Source of the DNA: Pseudomonadota bacterium
Lineage (GTDB): Bacteria; Desulfobacterota; Anaeroferrophillalia; Anaeroferrophillales; Tharpellaceae
NCBI GenBank assembly: GCA_015486505.1
Contig: WFRP01000081.1
Span: forward strand, 1 to 5,678
Length of the DNA: 5,678 nucleotides
Reading direction: 5' to 3'
Part shown: positions 1 to 5,678 of the stretch, in pieces
How positions within the stretch are numbered: the first letter of the stretch is position 1
Layout of the letters: every line of letters begins with the position of its first letter
Translations under genes and position numbers: made by a program
The notes under the pieces: generated by a model
The model's database searches: none
Seen by the model: only the letters and a program-made list of their open reading frames with translations
Told to the model about the DNA's origin: nothing

Positions 1-124
1 CTAATGCGGGAACAAATCCCGCAACCCAATCGAGCTTTTTTTGCCCCGCAAATAAGTACTCTTATCAGAACATTTTCTGATTATTAAATCTTGTTTTTTG
101 GTGCAGAAAATAACCTGTAAGGTA
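1..124 (+). repeat. Dispersed 124-bp repeat, copy A1 (tandem with A2)
   Basis: First unit of a direct tandem pair, running from CTAATGCGGG to TGTAAGGTA; it differs from copy A2 at only two bases. It has two modules. The 5' module is a hairpin, TGCGGGA (5-11) pairing with TCCCGCA (17-23). The 3' module is a long imperfect inverted repeat (55-126): AGTAC/GTACT, CTTA/TAAG, CAG/CTG and ATTTTCTG/CAGAAAAT, 20 pairs in all, with two one-base bulges, a 3x3 internal loop and a 24-nt apical loop. The window begins exactly at the unit boundary, so the array may continue to the left. I do not recognise the family. It could be a REP/BIME-like palindromic unit or a MITE-like element; no coding function is supported. 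Confidence 0.93.
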
Positions 125-248
125 CTAATGCGGGAACAATCCCCGCAACCCAATCGAGCTTTTTTTGCCCCGCAAATAAGTACTCTTATCAGAACATTTT
201 CTGATTATTAAATCTTGTTTTTTGGTGCAGAAAATAACCTGTAAGGTA
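125..248 (+). repeat. Dispersed 124-bp repeat, copy A2
   Basis: Second tandem unit, the same 124-bp length as A1 and identical to it except for two substitutions in the 5' hairpin. There the GAACAAATCCC segment reads GAACAATCCCC, so the stem becomes TGCGGG/CCCGCA with a 7-nt loop. The long 3' stem is unchanged. The unit ends in GTAAGGTACTAA and then runs into non-repeat DNA. It lies downstream of the leftward sigma-54 promoter at 281-296, so it would be transcribed in antisense as part of that leader. Confidence 0.93.
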
Positions 249-280
249 CTAATTATTGGAGGATAACGCATTAGAACAAA

Positions 281-296
281 GCAAGACAGGTGCCAA
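281..296 (-). promoter_or_regulatory. Sigma-54 (-24/-12) promoter, leftward
   Basis: On the minus strand the site reads TTGGCAC-CTGTC-TTGC. This matches the sigma-54 core TGGCAC-N5-TTGC exactly, with ten bases between the GG (-24) and the GC (-12). Initiation would fall near position 270 and transcription would run left through repeats A2 and A1 and out of the window. The site lies about 200 bp from the divergent gene for a sigma-54 activator, the usual arrangement for a dedicated activator and its target. What it drives is not visible. Confidence 0.7.
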
Positions 297-310
297 ATCA
301 CTATTGCGTG

Positions 311-422
311 CGCTTAAATAAATTTTCAGGCCGCTTAACATAGCGCCCATCTTGCCGCACAATTTGAACCCGGCCGCCCGCCGCCAGCCATCCCCCAACG
401 CCCAAACCCGGTCCGTTAAGTG
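311..422. promoter_or_regulatory. Possible activator-binding region between the divergent promoters
   Basis: This stretch upstream of both promoters holds repeated short words. CGCTTAA occurs at 311-317 and 332-338, 21 bp (two helical turns) apart, and a near-inverted GTTAAGTG lies at 415-422. AACCCGG followed by CCG also occurs twice (367-376 and 405-415). Sigma-54 activators bind such upstream sites, often 80-150 bp before the start. Only the 415-422 word falls in that range for the 281-296 promoter. The words are short, so this is a weak call. Confidence 0.2.
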
Positions 423-462
423 CCATTTTTGGCTCTATTCATATTCATTTCGACTTATTTGC

Positions 463-490
463 TTGATTTTATTTGACAATCCACTATAAT
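463..490 (+). promoter_or_regulatory. Sigma-70-like promoter of the activator gene
   Basis: TTGATT (463-468) and a perfect TATAAT (485-490) are separated by 16 bp. The predicted start is near 496-498. A TTGACA at 473-478 has no good -10 at the right distance. The TATAAT overlaps the first in-frame ATG (489) of the activator. If this promoter is used, translation must begin at ATG 510 or ATG 630. Confidence 0.45.
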
Positions 491-2654
491 GCCGAATTTG
501 ACACTAAGTATGCCTGTTTCAGCCCAACCGGCAAGGGTTGCAGCCCCGAACCAGAAAAGCGGGCAAGCCCCTTATCCGGCCGGGCTGCCGGGGCCACATC
601 AGAACCGCAAGAGAATTTCAAGGCGGCAAATGCGACGATTAATCAAAAAAAATCCAGCGCAATCGGTCGAACCGGCAAAACCGGCAAAACCGGAGCAGAA
701 ATTTCAAACGTGGCTGCAAAACGACCGGAAAACCGCGAACCTGCTGGCTATGATCAGAGCCTCCCAGGCCATCTCCAGCGAAATCGACTTTGATAAACTC
801 CTGCTGATGCTGGCCGCAATTATGATTGAAAATGTCGGGGCCGACCGGGCCTATCTCATTCTGGAATCGGACGGGGAACTCAAGGTTGAAGCCTGCGGCA
901 GCAAACAGGAAGGCAATACAATCCGCAAACCGCCAATCCCGTACACTGACGAAAAACTCTCTGCCGCAATCGTTGCAAAGGCCGCCGCAGAACAAAAAAT
1001 AATCATTCTGGACGAAGCCTGCAAAGATAAAGACTATAAAAATGACCCGCACATTCAATCACTACAGATCAAATCAATCCTCTGCGTCCCGATCCTCCAC
1101 AAGAAGCGGATGATCGGCATCTTCTACCTTGAGAACAACCTTGAAACCGCGGTTTTCACCTCCCTGCACCTGGAAATGCTGAAAATTATTTCAGACCAGA
1201 TTGCAATCGCCATCGACAACGCCAGGCTCTTCGACAAAATTAAACAGGCTGAAAAAAAATACCGCGATATTTTCGAAAACGCGGTGGAGGGGATTTTTCA
1301 GGTTTCACATAACGGCTCAATTATCAGTATCAACCCTTCTTTCGCCCGCACTATGGGCTATGACTCCCGGGAAGATGCCATCAAAAACATCAAAACCGTC
1401 CAGGAAGATCTCTACGTCAATCCGGAACAACGCCAGAAATTTTCGCAACTGCTCCAGGAGAATGGGGTCGTCAACGGTTTTGAAGCTGAATTTTACCGCA
1501 AAGACCGCAGCCGGATATGGATATCAATGCATGCCCGGCCGGTTTACGACCGCCAGGGCAAACTTGAATACGTCGAAGGCATCATCACCGACATCACCAA
1601 ACAGCGCCGGTTCCACGAAAAGCTGCTCGAAAGTGAAAGAACTCTGCGCCGGGAAAACATCCTCCTGCGCTCCAACATCAAGGACCGTTACAAATTCAGC
1701 AACATCATCGGCAAAAGCCCGGTTATGCAAAATATCTACGAACTTATTCTGAATGCCGCCACCTCGAATGCCGGCGTTGTCATCTACGGAGAATCCGGCA
1801 CCGGCAAAGAGCTGGTCGCCCGGGCGATTCACGACAACAGCCGGCGCCGCGATGCTGATTTTGTCGCCGTAAACTGCGGCGCCATTCCGCAAAATCTTTT
1901 TGAAAGTGAATTTTTCGGCTACAAAAAAGGAGCGTTTACCGGGGCTGTCCGGGACAAAAACGGCTTTCTCAAACAGGCTGACGGCGGCACCCTGTTTTTA
2001 GACGAGATCGGCGAGCTCGATTTAAACGGCCAGATCAAACTTCTCCGGGTTTTAGAGGGCGGCGGCTACATACCCCTGGGCGGCAGCCGGGCCGAGCATC
2101 CGGATGTTCGCATAATTGCGGCCACCAACCGCAACCTGCAGGAGCAGGTCAAACAGGGGAGACTGCGCAAAGACTTCTTCTACCGCATCCACATCATCCC
2201 GATATCCCTGCCGCCGCTCCGGGAACGCAAAGAGGATATCCCCCTGCTGATTGAATTCTTTTTGAAAAAGTTCGGCAGCAACGAAAATGAGGCTCCGGCG
2301 CCGCTGCCCCTGAAAACCCAGAAAGCCTTATACAACTATCATTGGCCGGGCAATATCCGGGAGCTGCAAAACACTGTTCACCGCTACATAAGTCTGGGCA
2401 AACTTGATTTTATGGAAACCCCGATTCCCCTCCGGGAAAATCAGGACGAACAATCCGGCAAACTCCGGGAACTGCCGGCCGATAACCCGGAGATGGACTA
2501 CAAAACCCTGATCGCACAATTCGAGAAAAAACTGTTCCTGCGCGCGCTGGAAAAGCACCAGTGGCACCGGGAGCGGGCGGCGGCCAGCCTGGGCCTTACG
2601 CGGCGCACATTCTTCCGCAAACTCGCCAGGGCCGGCCTCAACAAAACCGCGTAA
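489..2654 (+). CDS. GAF-PAS sigma-54-dependent transcription activator (AAA+, Fis-type HTH)
   Basis: Cytoplasmic enhancer-binding protein that would use ATP hydrolysis to open sigma-54 RNA polymerase complexes. It has no receiver domain, so it is probably controlled by ligand or redox sensing rather than phosphorylation. Domains in the 721-aa reading: a basic, proline-rich N-terminus (1-80); GAF (about 90-245, with the SILCVPI, IGIFYLEN and AIAIDNARL blocks); PAS (about 255-370); a charged linker; AAA+ (about 402-630); and a C-terminal Fis-type helix-turn-helix (about 683-717). Walker A is GESGTGKE (434-441), the sigma-54-contacting GAFTGA loop is intact (481-486), Walker B is LFLDE (502-506), sensor I is in AATNRN, the arginine-finger region is FYRI, and sensor II is in WPGNIREL. 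All key residues are present, so it should be an active activator. The start is uncertain. ATG 489 lies inside a TATAAT box; ATG 510 has a very short leader; ATG 630 is preceded by AAGGCGG at good spacing and leaves all domains intact. The GAF type resembles those of multi-sensor kinases. The likely target is the leftward sigma-54 promoter at 281-296. Confidence 0.95.
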   Translation: MPNLTLSMPVSAQPARVAAPNQKSGQAPYPAGLPGPHQNRKRISRRQMRRLIKKNPAQSVEPAKPAKPEQKFQTWLQNDRKTANLLAMIRASQAISSEIDFDKLLLMLAAIMIENVGADRAYLILESDGELKVEACGSKQEGNTIRKPPIPYTDEKLSAAIVAKAAAEQKIIILDEACKDKDYKNDPHIQSLQIKSILCVPILHKKRMIGIFYLENNLETAVFTSLHLEMLKIISDQIAIAIDNARLFDKIKQAEKKYRDIFENAVEGIFQVSHNGSIISINPSFARTMGYDSREDAIKNIKTVQEDLYVNPEQRQKFSQLLQENGVVNGFEAEFYRKDRSRIWISMHARPVYDRQGKLEYVEGIITDITKQRRFHEKLLESERTLRRENILLRSNIKDRYKFSNIIGKSPVMQNIYELILNAATSNAGVVIYGESGTGKELVARAIHDNSRRRDADFVAVNCGAIPQNLFESEFFGYKKGAFTGAVRDKNGFLKQADGGTLFLDEIGELDLNGQIKLLRVLEGGGYIPLGGSRAEHPDVRIIAATNRNLQEQVKQGRLRKDFFYRIHIIPISLPPLRERKEDIPLLIEFFLKKFGSNENEAPAPLPLKTQKALYNYHWPGNIRELQNTVHRYISLGKLDFMETPIPLRENQDEQSGKLRELPADNPEMDYKTLIAQFEKKLFLRALEKHQWHRERAAASLGLTRRTFFRKLARAGLNKTA

Positions 2655-2660
2655 ATTGCG

Positions 2661-2723
2661 GCGGCAGCCGAGTTTATGCGGCTACCGGTTTATCCGCAAT
2701 CAATTGCCGGCGACGGCTGCCGC
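2661..2723. terminator. Inverted repeat between convergent genes, possible terminator
   Basis: GCGGCAGCCG (2661-2670) is the exact reverse complement of CGGCTGCCGC (2714-2723). The 43 bases between them contain further short GC-rich complementary words. It begins 6 bp after the activator stop and ends 8 bp before the stop of the convergent SCP2 gene, the usual place for a shared bidirectional terminator. There is no T-tract on either side, so it is not a classical Rho-independent terminator. Confidence 0.35.
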
Positions 2724-2731
2724 AAGCCCAA

Positions 2732-3151
2732 TCACACCAGCAAATCGGCCATCCCGTTTCCCCGGAGAAAATCGGTATAGGCCTTGAACAGGGGCTCTAA
2801 AACCGGCACCAGTTTAATCACCCCGCCAACATTACCGGCGGTTTTAATCTTGCCGGTCGCCGTCGCCATGATAAAATTTATCTTGCCGAGCCAGAAAAGA
2901 TGCGCGGTATCGGCGCTCATCATCAATTTCACTTTGGGCTCAATCCCCGCGGGGCACTCCCCCATATAGAGCTTGATATCATCTCCGGTCGCATCAACAA
3001 CCACGATACCATCGGGATCATCATAAGCCAGCTCCAGTAGCAATTCCGTCTTCAGAACCTTTCGTTTAACCTCAGGCAGTTGATCCAGCGAACCGAACAA
3101 TCCGGCGACACCTTTATACAACTGTTCAATATCCTTAATATACTTTCCCAT
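2732..3151 (-). CDS. SCP2 sterol-binding domain protein
   Basis: A 139-aa single-domain protein of the SCP2 (sterol carrier protein 2) fold, which binds lipids or acyl chains in a hydrophobic tunnel. There is no signal peptide or membrane segment, so it is probably cytoplasmic. The central region has the alternating hydrophobic strands of the family (GIVVVDATGDDIKLYMG), and the C-terminal half has the typical block from VKLMMSADTAHLFWLGK through ATATGKIKTAGNVGGVIKLVPVLEPLFKAY (about residues 74-125). The start chosen is ATG 3151, because AAGGGG lies 8 bases upstream; an upstream in-frame start at 3196 would add 15 unrelated residues without a ribosome site. It is on the same strand as the broken dehydrogenase and 93 bp downstream of it, so the two may once have been co-transcribed. 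The natural ligand and pathway cannot be read from the sequence. Confidence 0.9.
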   Translation of the reverse strand: MGKYIKDIEQLYKGVAGLFGSLDQLPEVKRKVLKTELLLELAYDDPDGIVVVDATGDDIKLYMGECPAGIEPKVKLMMSADTAHLFWLGKINFIMATATGKIKTAGNVGGVIKLVPVLEPLFKAYTDFLRGNGMADLLV

Positions 3152-3244
3152 TAACTTTTCCCCTTTATTATCAGTAAGATTTAATCCGCAAACCACCGCT
3201 TCCTGAGCCCAAACAGACTCAGACTGTTTCGCAATGACTATCTA

Positions 3245-3845
3245 TCAGCCATTACTCTGATATAGCGGCAGACGACCGTTTGCAATCCGGCGAATATTCT
3301 CGGCAACCCCTCTAACTATGCCGCGCATGGAAACATCGGTCGAGCCGGCGATATGCGGGGTCGCCATTACATTATATTTAAAAATCAGATCATCGGGATC
3401 CGGCGGTTCTTCCCAGAAAACATCGAGGCCGGCCCCGGCAATCTTGCCGGAGGCCAGAGCATCTATAAGGGCTTTATGATCAACCAGGCCGCCTCTTATA
3501 GAGGTTGATTAAGAAAGCCTCTTTTTTCATCGCCGAAAAGGCCGCATCATCAATAATATTTGTGCTTTCCGCGGTTACCGGAAGAGCCAGAATCACCTGG
3601 TCGGATCTCGCCAGAAGTTCAGGCAAATCTCCGGCGCCACCGACCCATTCCAGCCCCAATTCAGCTTGAGCCTTTTCCGGATCGTGCCGTTTTATGCCGA
3701 TCAGATGCACTCCAAAAGGCCGAAGACGTTTGCTCAGGGCCTGACCGATGCCGCCGAGGCCGACAATCCCGATGGTCTGACCGCACTGATTAAAAAGATT
3801 ACTGAAATCATATTTTTTCTTTGTTTTTTCAGGTTCATGGCCGAA
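3245..3845 (-). pseudogene. D-2-hydroxyacid dehydrogenase remnant (5'-truncated and frameshifted)
   Basis: About 200 codons of an NAD-dependent D-isomer-specific 2-hydroxyacid dehydrogenase, a family of about 310-330 aa. The readable part starts just before the Rossmann domain, with GIVGLGGIGQ (GxGxxG), then IKRHDPEK, QVILALP and KEAFLINL. At about 3494-3503 there is one extra base: in the upstream frame the protein stops after NLYKRRPG, while the next frame continues RGGLVDHKALIDALASGKIAG, GLDVFWEEPPDP and ATPHIAGSTD to a stop at 3245. The catalytic Arg (RGG), Glu (WEEPP) and His (TPHIAG) are all still encoded, but after the shift. The N-terminal catalytic half (about 100-130 residues) is missing: the frame meets TAA at 3846-3848, and the convincing ATPase gene occupies the DNA where it should lie. 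No start codon is evident. It is very likely nonfunctional. The frameshift alone could be a sequencing error, but the truncation could not. Confidence 0.87.
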
Positions 3846-3865
3846 TTAAATCCTTTTACACCGGG

Positions 3866-5050
3866 TTAAAGCCCGTCTCCGATCAAGGAAATACTGTTCC
3901 AGCCCAGCAGTTTGATCTTATTTCTGCGGTAAGATTCCACGCCGCCGTAAATCAGGGTCGGATCGCCGGCCGTTTTGCCGGCAAGATTAAGCCAACGATG
4001 CAAACCGGTAAAGTAGTCACGGGTCACCGTCCGGCCCGATTTAATCTCAATCGGCATAAGTTTATCGCCAATCGGGATCAGCACATCAACTTCGTTGCCG
4101 TTGCTGTCCCGCCAGAAATAGAGATCGCCCCGCTCCCCGCGATTGAAAAATACTTTTTTCAATTCGGCAACGGCATAAGTTTCAAAAATACTTCCGCGCA
4201 AAGGATGGGTCACCAACTGTTCCGGGGATTGAATTCCCAACAACCAGCAGAGCAGACCGGTATCATAAAAATAGAGTTTCGGCGTTTTGATCAGCCGCTT
4301 GTTAAAATTTTTATGGTGGGCTCGCAACTGATACAGAATATAGCTTGCTTCAAGAACCGAAATCCAGGATTTGGCCGTATTATGGGTAATACCACTTTCA
4401 TTGGCCAGGCTTGAAAGATTCAGCAATTGGCCGCTGCGACCGGCGCAGAGTCTGACAAAGCGCTGAAAGGTTTCCAGGTCCTGCACTTGCAGAAGTTGAC
4501 GAACGTCGCGCTCAACATAGGCCGTAACGTAGGCGGCAAACCAATTTCCCGGAGCCAGATTACGGTCGTACAACGGTGGATAACCGCCGGTGAAAAGCAT
4601 TTCATTCAGGGTGTCGGGTTCCACCCCCGCTTCCTGAAGTTCATCCCCCGAAAAAGGTAATAGTTCGACAAATGCCGTACGCCCGGCAAGTGACTGAGAC
4701 ACCCTGGACATCAGTCCGAATTGCTGGGAACCGGTTAGAAGAAACAATCCCATGCGCTTATCCGCATCAACCCACCCCTGGAGATACGACAACAAATCGG
4801 GCACGCGCTGGATCTCATCCAGAATCGCGCCGTCAGGAAAACGATCCAGAAAAGAACGGGGGTCATCGATTGCGGCCTGACGCACATCAGGGTCTTCCAG
4901 AGAGGCATAAGGCTTGTCGGAGAAAACCGCCTGGGCCAGCGTAGTTTTGCCGGATTGACGTGGTCCCGTAATCGTGACGACCGGAAAACCACGCAAAAGC
5001 TCGTGAACCATTTTTTCGGCATTTCGAATAATCATGAATGAATGAATCAT
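3866..5050 (-). CDS. AAA_14 / DUF4143 ATP-binding protein
   Basis: A 394-aa ATPase of the widespread AAA_14-DUF4143 family, usually about 380-400 aa, so this copy looks full length. Numbering is from ATG 5050. Walker A is GPRQSGKT (29-36), Walker B is AILDE (75-79), LLTGSQQF (104-111) is the sensor-like strand, and the LAGRTAFVELLPFS box follows. A winged-helix-like segment (about 211-245, LSSLANESGITHNTAKSWISVLE) precedes the C-terminal domain. That domain has a PD-(D/E)XK nuclease-like pattern: FE (289-290), EVDVLI (320-325) and IEIKSG (334-339). The cellular role of the family is poorly defined; many copies lie in mobile or defence-rich regions. Start choice: ATG 5050 has AAGG five bases upstream, both contributed by the end of repeat copy B. 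ATG 5035 has no ribosome site. The longer frame from TTG 5185 would merely translate the repeat. The stop lies 17 bp from the dehydrogenase remnant, which it seems to have displaced. Confidence 0.92.
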   Translation of the reverse strand: MIHSFMIIRNAEKMVHELLRGFPVVTITGPRQSGKTTLAQAVFSDKPYASLEDPDVRQAAIDDPRSFLDRFPDGAILDEIQRVPDLLSYLQGWVDADKRMGLFLLTGSQQFGLMSRVSQSLAGRTAFVELLPFSGDELQEAGVEPDTLNEMLFTGGYPPLYDRNLAPGNWFAAYVTAYVERDVRQLLQVQDLETFQRFVRLCAGRSGQLLNLSSLANESGITHNTAKSWISVLEASYILYQLRAHHKNFNKRLIKTPKLYFYDTGLLCWLLGIQSPEQLVTHPLRGSIFETYAVAELKKVFFNRGERGDLYFWRDSNGNEVDVLIPIGDKLMPIEIKSGRTVTRDYFTGLHRWLNLAGKTAGDPTLIYGGVESYRRNKIKLLGWNSISLIGDGL

Positions 5051-5053
5051 TAG

Positions 5054-5163
5054 TACCTTACAGGTTATTTTCGGTTTGAAAAAACAAGAAAATGTTCTGA
5101 TAAGAGTACTTATTTGCGGGCCGTAAAAGGCCGGTTGGGTTGCGAAATTCAGCCCTGCATTAG
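5054..5163 (-). repeat. Dispersed repeat, inverted copy B (loop-deleted)
   Basis: On the minus strand this runs from CTAATGCAGG to TGTAAGGTA. It shares the GCAACCCAA block and the ATAAGTACTCTTATCAGAAC and AATAACCTGTAAGGTACTAATG blocks with A1/A2. About 13 bases of the apical loop are missing and the neighbouring loop bases are altered, yet the stem words ATTTTC/GAAAAT, CAG/CTG, CTTA/TAAG and AGTAC/GTACT are kept. The 5' TGCGGGA hairpin is degraded. It lies directly upstream of the ATPase gene, in the same orientation. Confidence 0.9.
5056..5059 (-). promoter_or_regulatory. Ribosome binding site of the ATPase gene, supplied by repeat B
   Basis: On the minus strand AAGG is followed by TACTA and then ATG (5050-5048), a 5-base spacing. 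The AAGGTACTAATG string is also what occurs at every tandem junction of the repeat (A1/A2; C/D as AAGGCACTAATG). The signal therefore came with the repeat rather than with the gene. Confidence 0.5.
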
Positions 5164-5167
5164 CAAT

Positions 5168-5208
5168 TTTTATGATAATTGTCAATGCCTTTTACAATTA
5201 TCATAAAA
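5168..5208. repeat. Perfect 15-bp inverted repeat, possible operator
   Basis: TTTTATGATAATTGT (5168-5182) and ACAATTATCATAAAA (5194-5208) are exact reverse complements separated by 11 bases. On the minus strand a perfect TTGACA (5185-5180) overlaps it. Seventeen bases further on is TAATGC, preceded by TG, a weak extended -10, so it may hold the ATPase promoter and an operator. The AT-rich stem has no GC core, so a terminator is unlikely. Confidence 0.6.
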
Positions 5209-5284
5209 TATTTAAGAATACAGCCCCCGTACCAATTGATTTTGACAAAGTGATACCGGGCTTGAGATTACCTGAACGGTGCCT

Positions 5285-5396
5285 TGCGGCCCGCACCCCA
5301 AGGGCACTTCCGCTGGTCGCAAATAAGTCCTCTTATCAGAACATTTTCTGGTTATTAAATCTTGTTTTTTTGGTGCAGAAAATAACCTGTAAGGCA
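5285..5396 (+). repeat. Dispersed repeat, copy C (divergent 5' module)
   Basis: The 3' module (AAATAAGTCC to TGTAAGGCA, 5321-5396) is nearly identical to A1, with AGTCC for AGTAC, GCACT for GTACT, TGG for TGA and one extra T in the T-run. The 5' part (5285-5320) is only loosely similar (CCGCACCCCAAGGG against CCGCAACCCAA), so its left boundary is approximate. It joins copy D directly. Confidence 0.85.
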
Positions 5397-5519
5397 CTAA
5401 TGCGGGAACAAATCCCGCAACCCAAACGGAGCCCTGCGGCCCGCAAATAAGTACTCTTATCAGAACATTTTCTGATTATTAAATCTTGTTTTTTTGTGCA
5501 GAAAATAACCTGTAAGGTA
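5397..5519 (+). repeat. Dispersed repeat, copy D
   Basis: Full unit, 123 bp. It keeps the perfect TGCGGGA/TCCCGCA hairpin (5401-5419) and an intact long 3' stem (AGTAC...GTACT). The linker between the modules differs from A1/A2: CGGAGCCCTGCGGC replaces the T-run segment. It is in the same orientation as A1 and A2, about 5.1-5.4 kb away. Confidence 0.92.
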
Positions 5520-5678
5520 CTAAAGCCTATTGTCGGATTTCAAGTTATTTGCAAACCATGGCAAACCTAAGGAATAAACCCTCTTGTTGCAATTCAAATG
5601 GCTCCGGCTGGTGAAATCACTGAGCCAAATATTCATAGGGGCGAGTAGTTACCAATTCACATAACGTGACGTTGATTC
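5520..5678. other. Unassigned tail, no gene seen
   Basis: These 159 bases hold no open frame longer than about 18 codons with a ribosome site, no repeat copy and no RNA gene that I recognise. AAACC occurs twice near 5554-5568, and nothing else stands out. A feature beginning beyond the window cannot be excluded. Confidence 0.5.

Noticed and set aside
4..87. 27-codon ORF (MREQIPQPNR...) beginning at the ATG of repeat A1, also open in A2
   Set aside because: It is not kept in copy D (changed frame, early stop) or B (immediate stop), so the repeat is unlikely to be coding.
1..248. CRISPR array
   Set aside because: The period is 124 bp and the whole unit is repeated; there are no short repeats separated by unique spacers.
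1..248. Integron attC sites (similar length to 120-bp-class attC)
   Set aside because: No convincing RYYYAAC/GTTRRRY core pair at the ends of the unit, and the copies do not bracket single gene cassettes.
256..275. Ribosome site TTGGAGGATAACGC on the plus strand after A2
   Set aside because: No ATG, GTG or TTG at suitable distance; the only frame would start with ATT and stops after 15 codons.
639..1058. Minus-strand frame of 139 codons opposite the activator
   Set aside because: Shadow of the GAF-encoding strand; no family features and no ribosome site.
3821..4414. Plus-strand frame of 197 codons opposite the ATPase
   Set aside because: Antisense shadow; the minus-strand frame holds the complete DUF4143 features.
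5051..5185. N-terminal extension of the ATPase to an apparent start at 5185
   Set aside because: The start would be TTG within a TTGACA box, and the added 45 residues are a translation of repeat B, not of the protein family.

Overview
The window looks like bacterial chromosome of moderate GC content. The mix is a sigma-54 activator with GAF and PAS sensors, an SCP2-type lipid-binding protein, a D-2-hydroxyacid dehydrogenase remnant and an AAA/DUF4143 ATPase, all amid dispersed structured repeats. This would fit a Desulfobacterota (deltaproteobacterial) genome. That placement is inference from gene types only; no taxonomic marker is present.

Layout. Positions 1-248 hold two nearly identical 124-bp tandem repeats (A1, A2). 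Positions 249-488 are a regulatory gap. It carries a very good sigma-54 (-24/-12) promoter firing leftward (281-296, minus strand) and a sigma-70-like promoter firing rightward (463-490). Positions 489-2654 (+) encode a 721-aa GAF-PAS-AAA+-Fis sigma-54 transcription activator. A short hairpin-bearing gap separates it from a convergent minus-strand block: an SCP2 protein (2732-3151), a broken D-2-hydroxyacid dehydrogenase (3245-3845) and an AAA_14/DUF4143 ATPase (3866-5050). The ATPase start abuts an inverted copy of the repeat (B, 5054-5163). Next come a perfect 15-bp inverted repeat (5168-5208), two more direct repeat copies (C and D, 5285-5519) and a short unassigned tail.

How the parts may relate. 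The activator is divergent from the sigma-54 promoter at 281-296, so it probably controls a leftward transcript whose leader runs through repeats A2 and A1; the target gene lies outside the window. The minus-strand block looks like an ancestral dehydrogenase-SCP2 pair whose 5' part was lost where the ATPase gene now ends. Same-orientation repeat pairs flank the whole ~5-kb segment, and the inverted copy appears to supply the ATPase gene with its ribosome binding site and start codon. The repeat family is the least explained element here: each unit can fold into a long imperfect stem-loop, and that stem survives in the copy that lost part of its loop.
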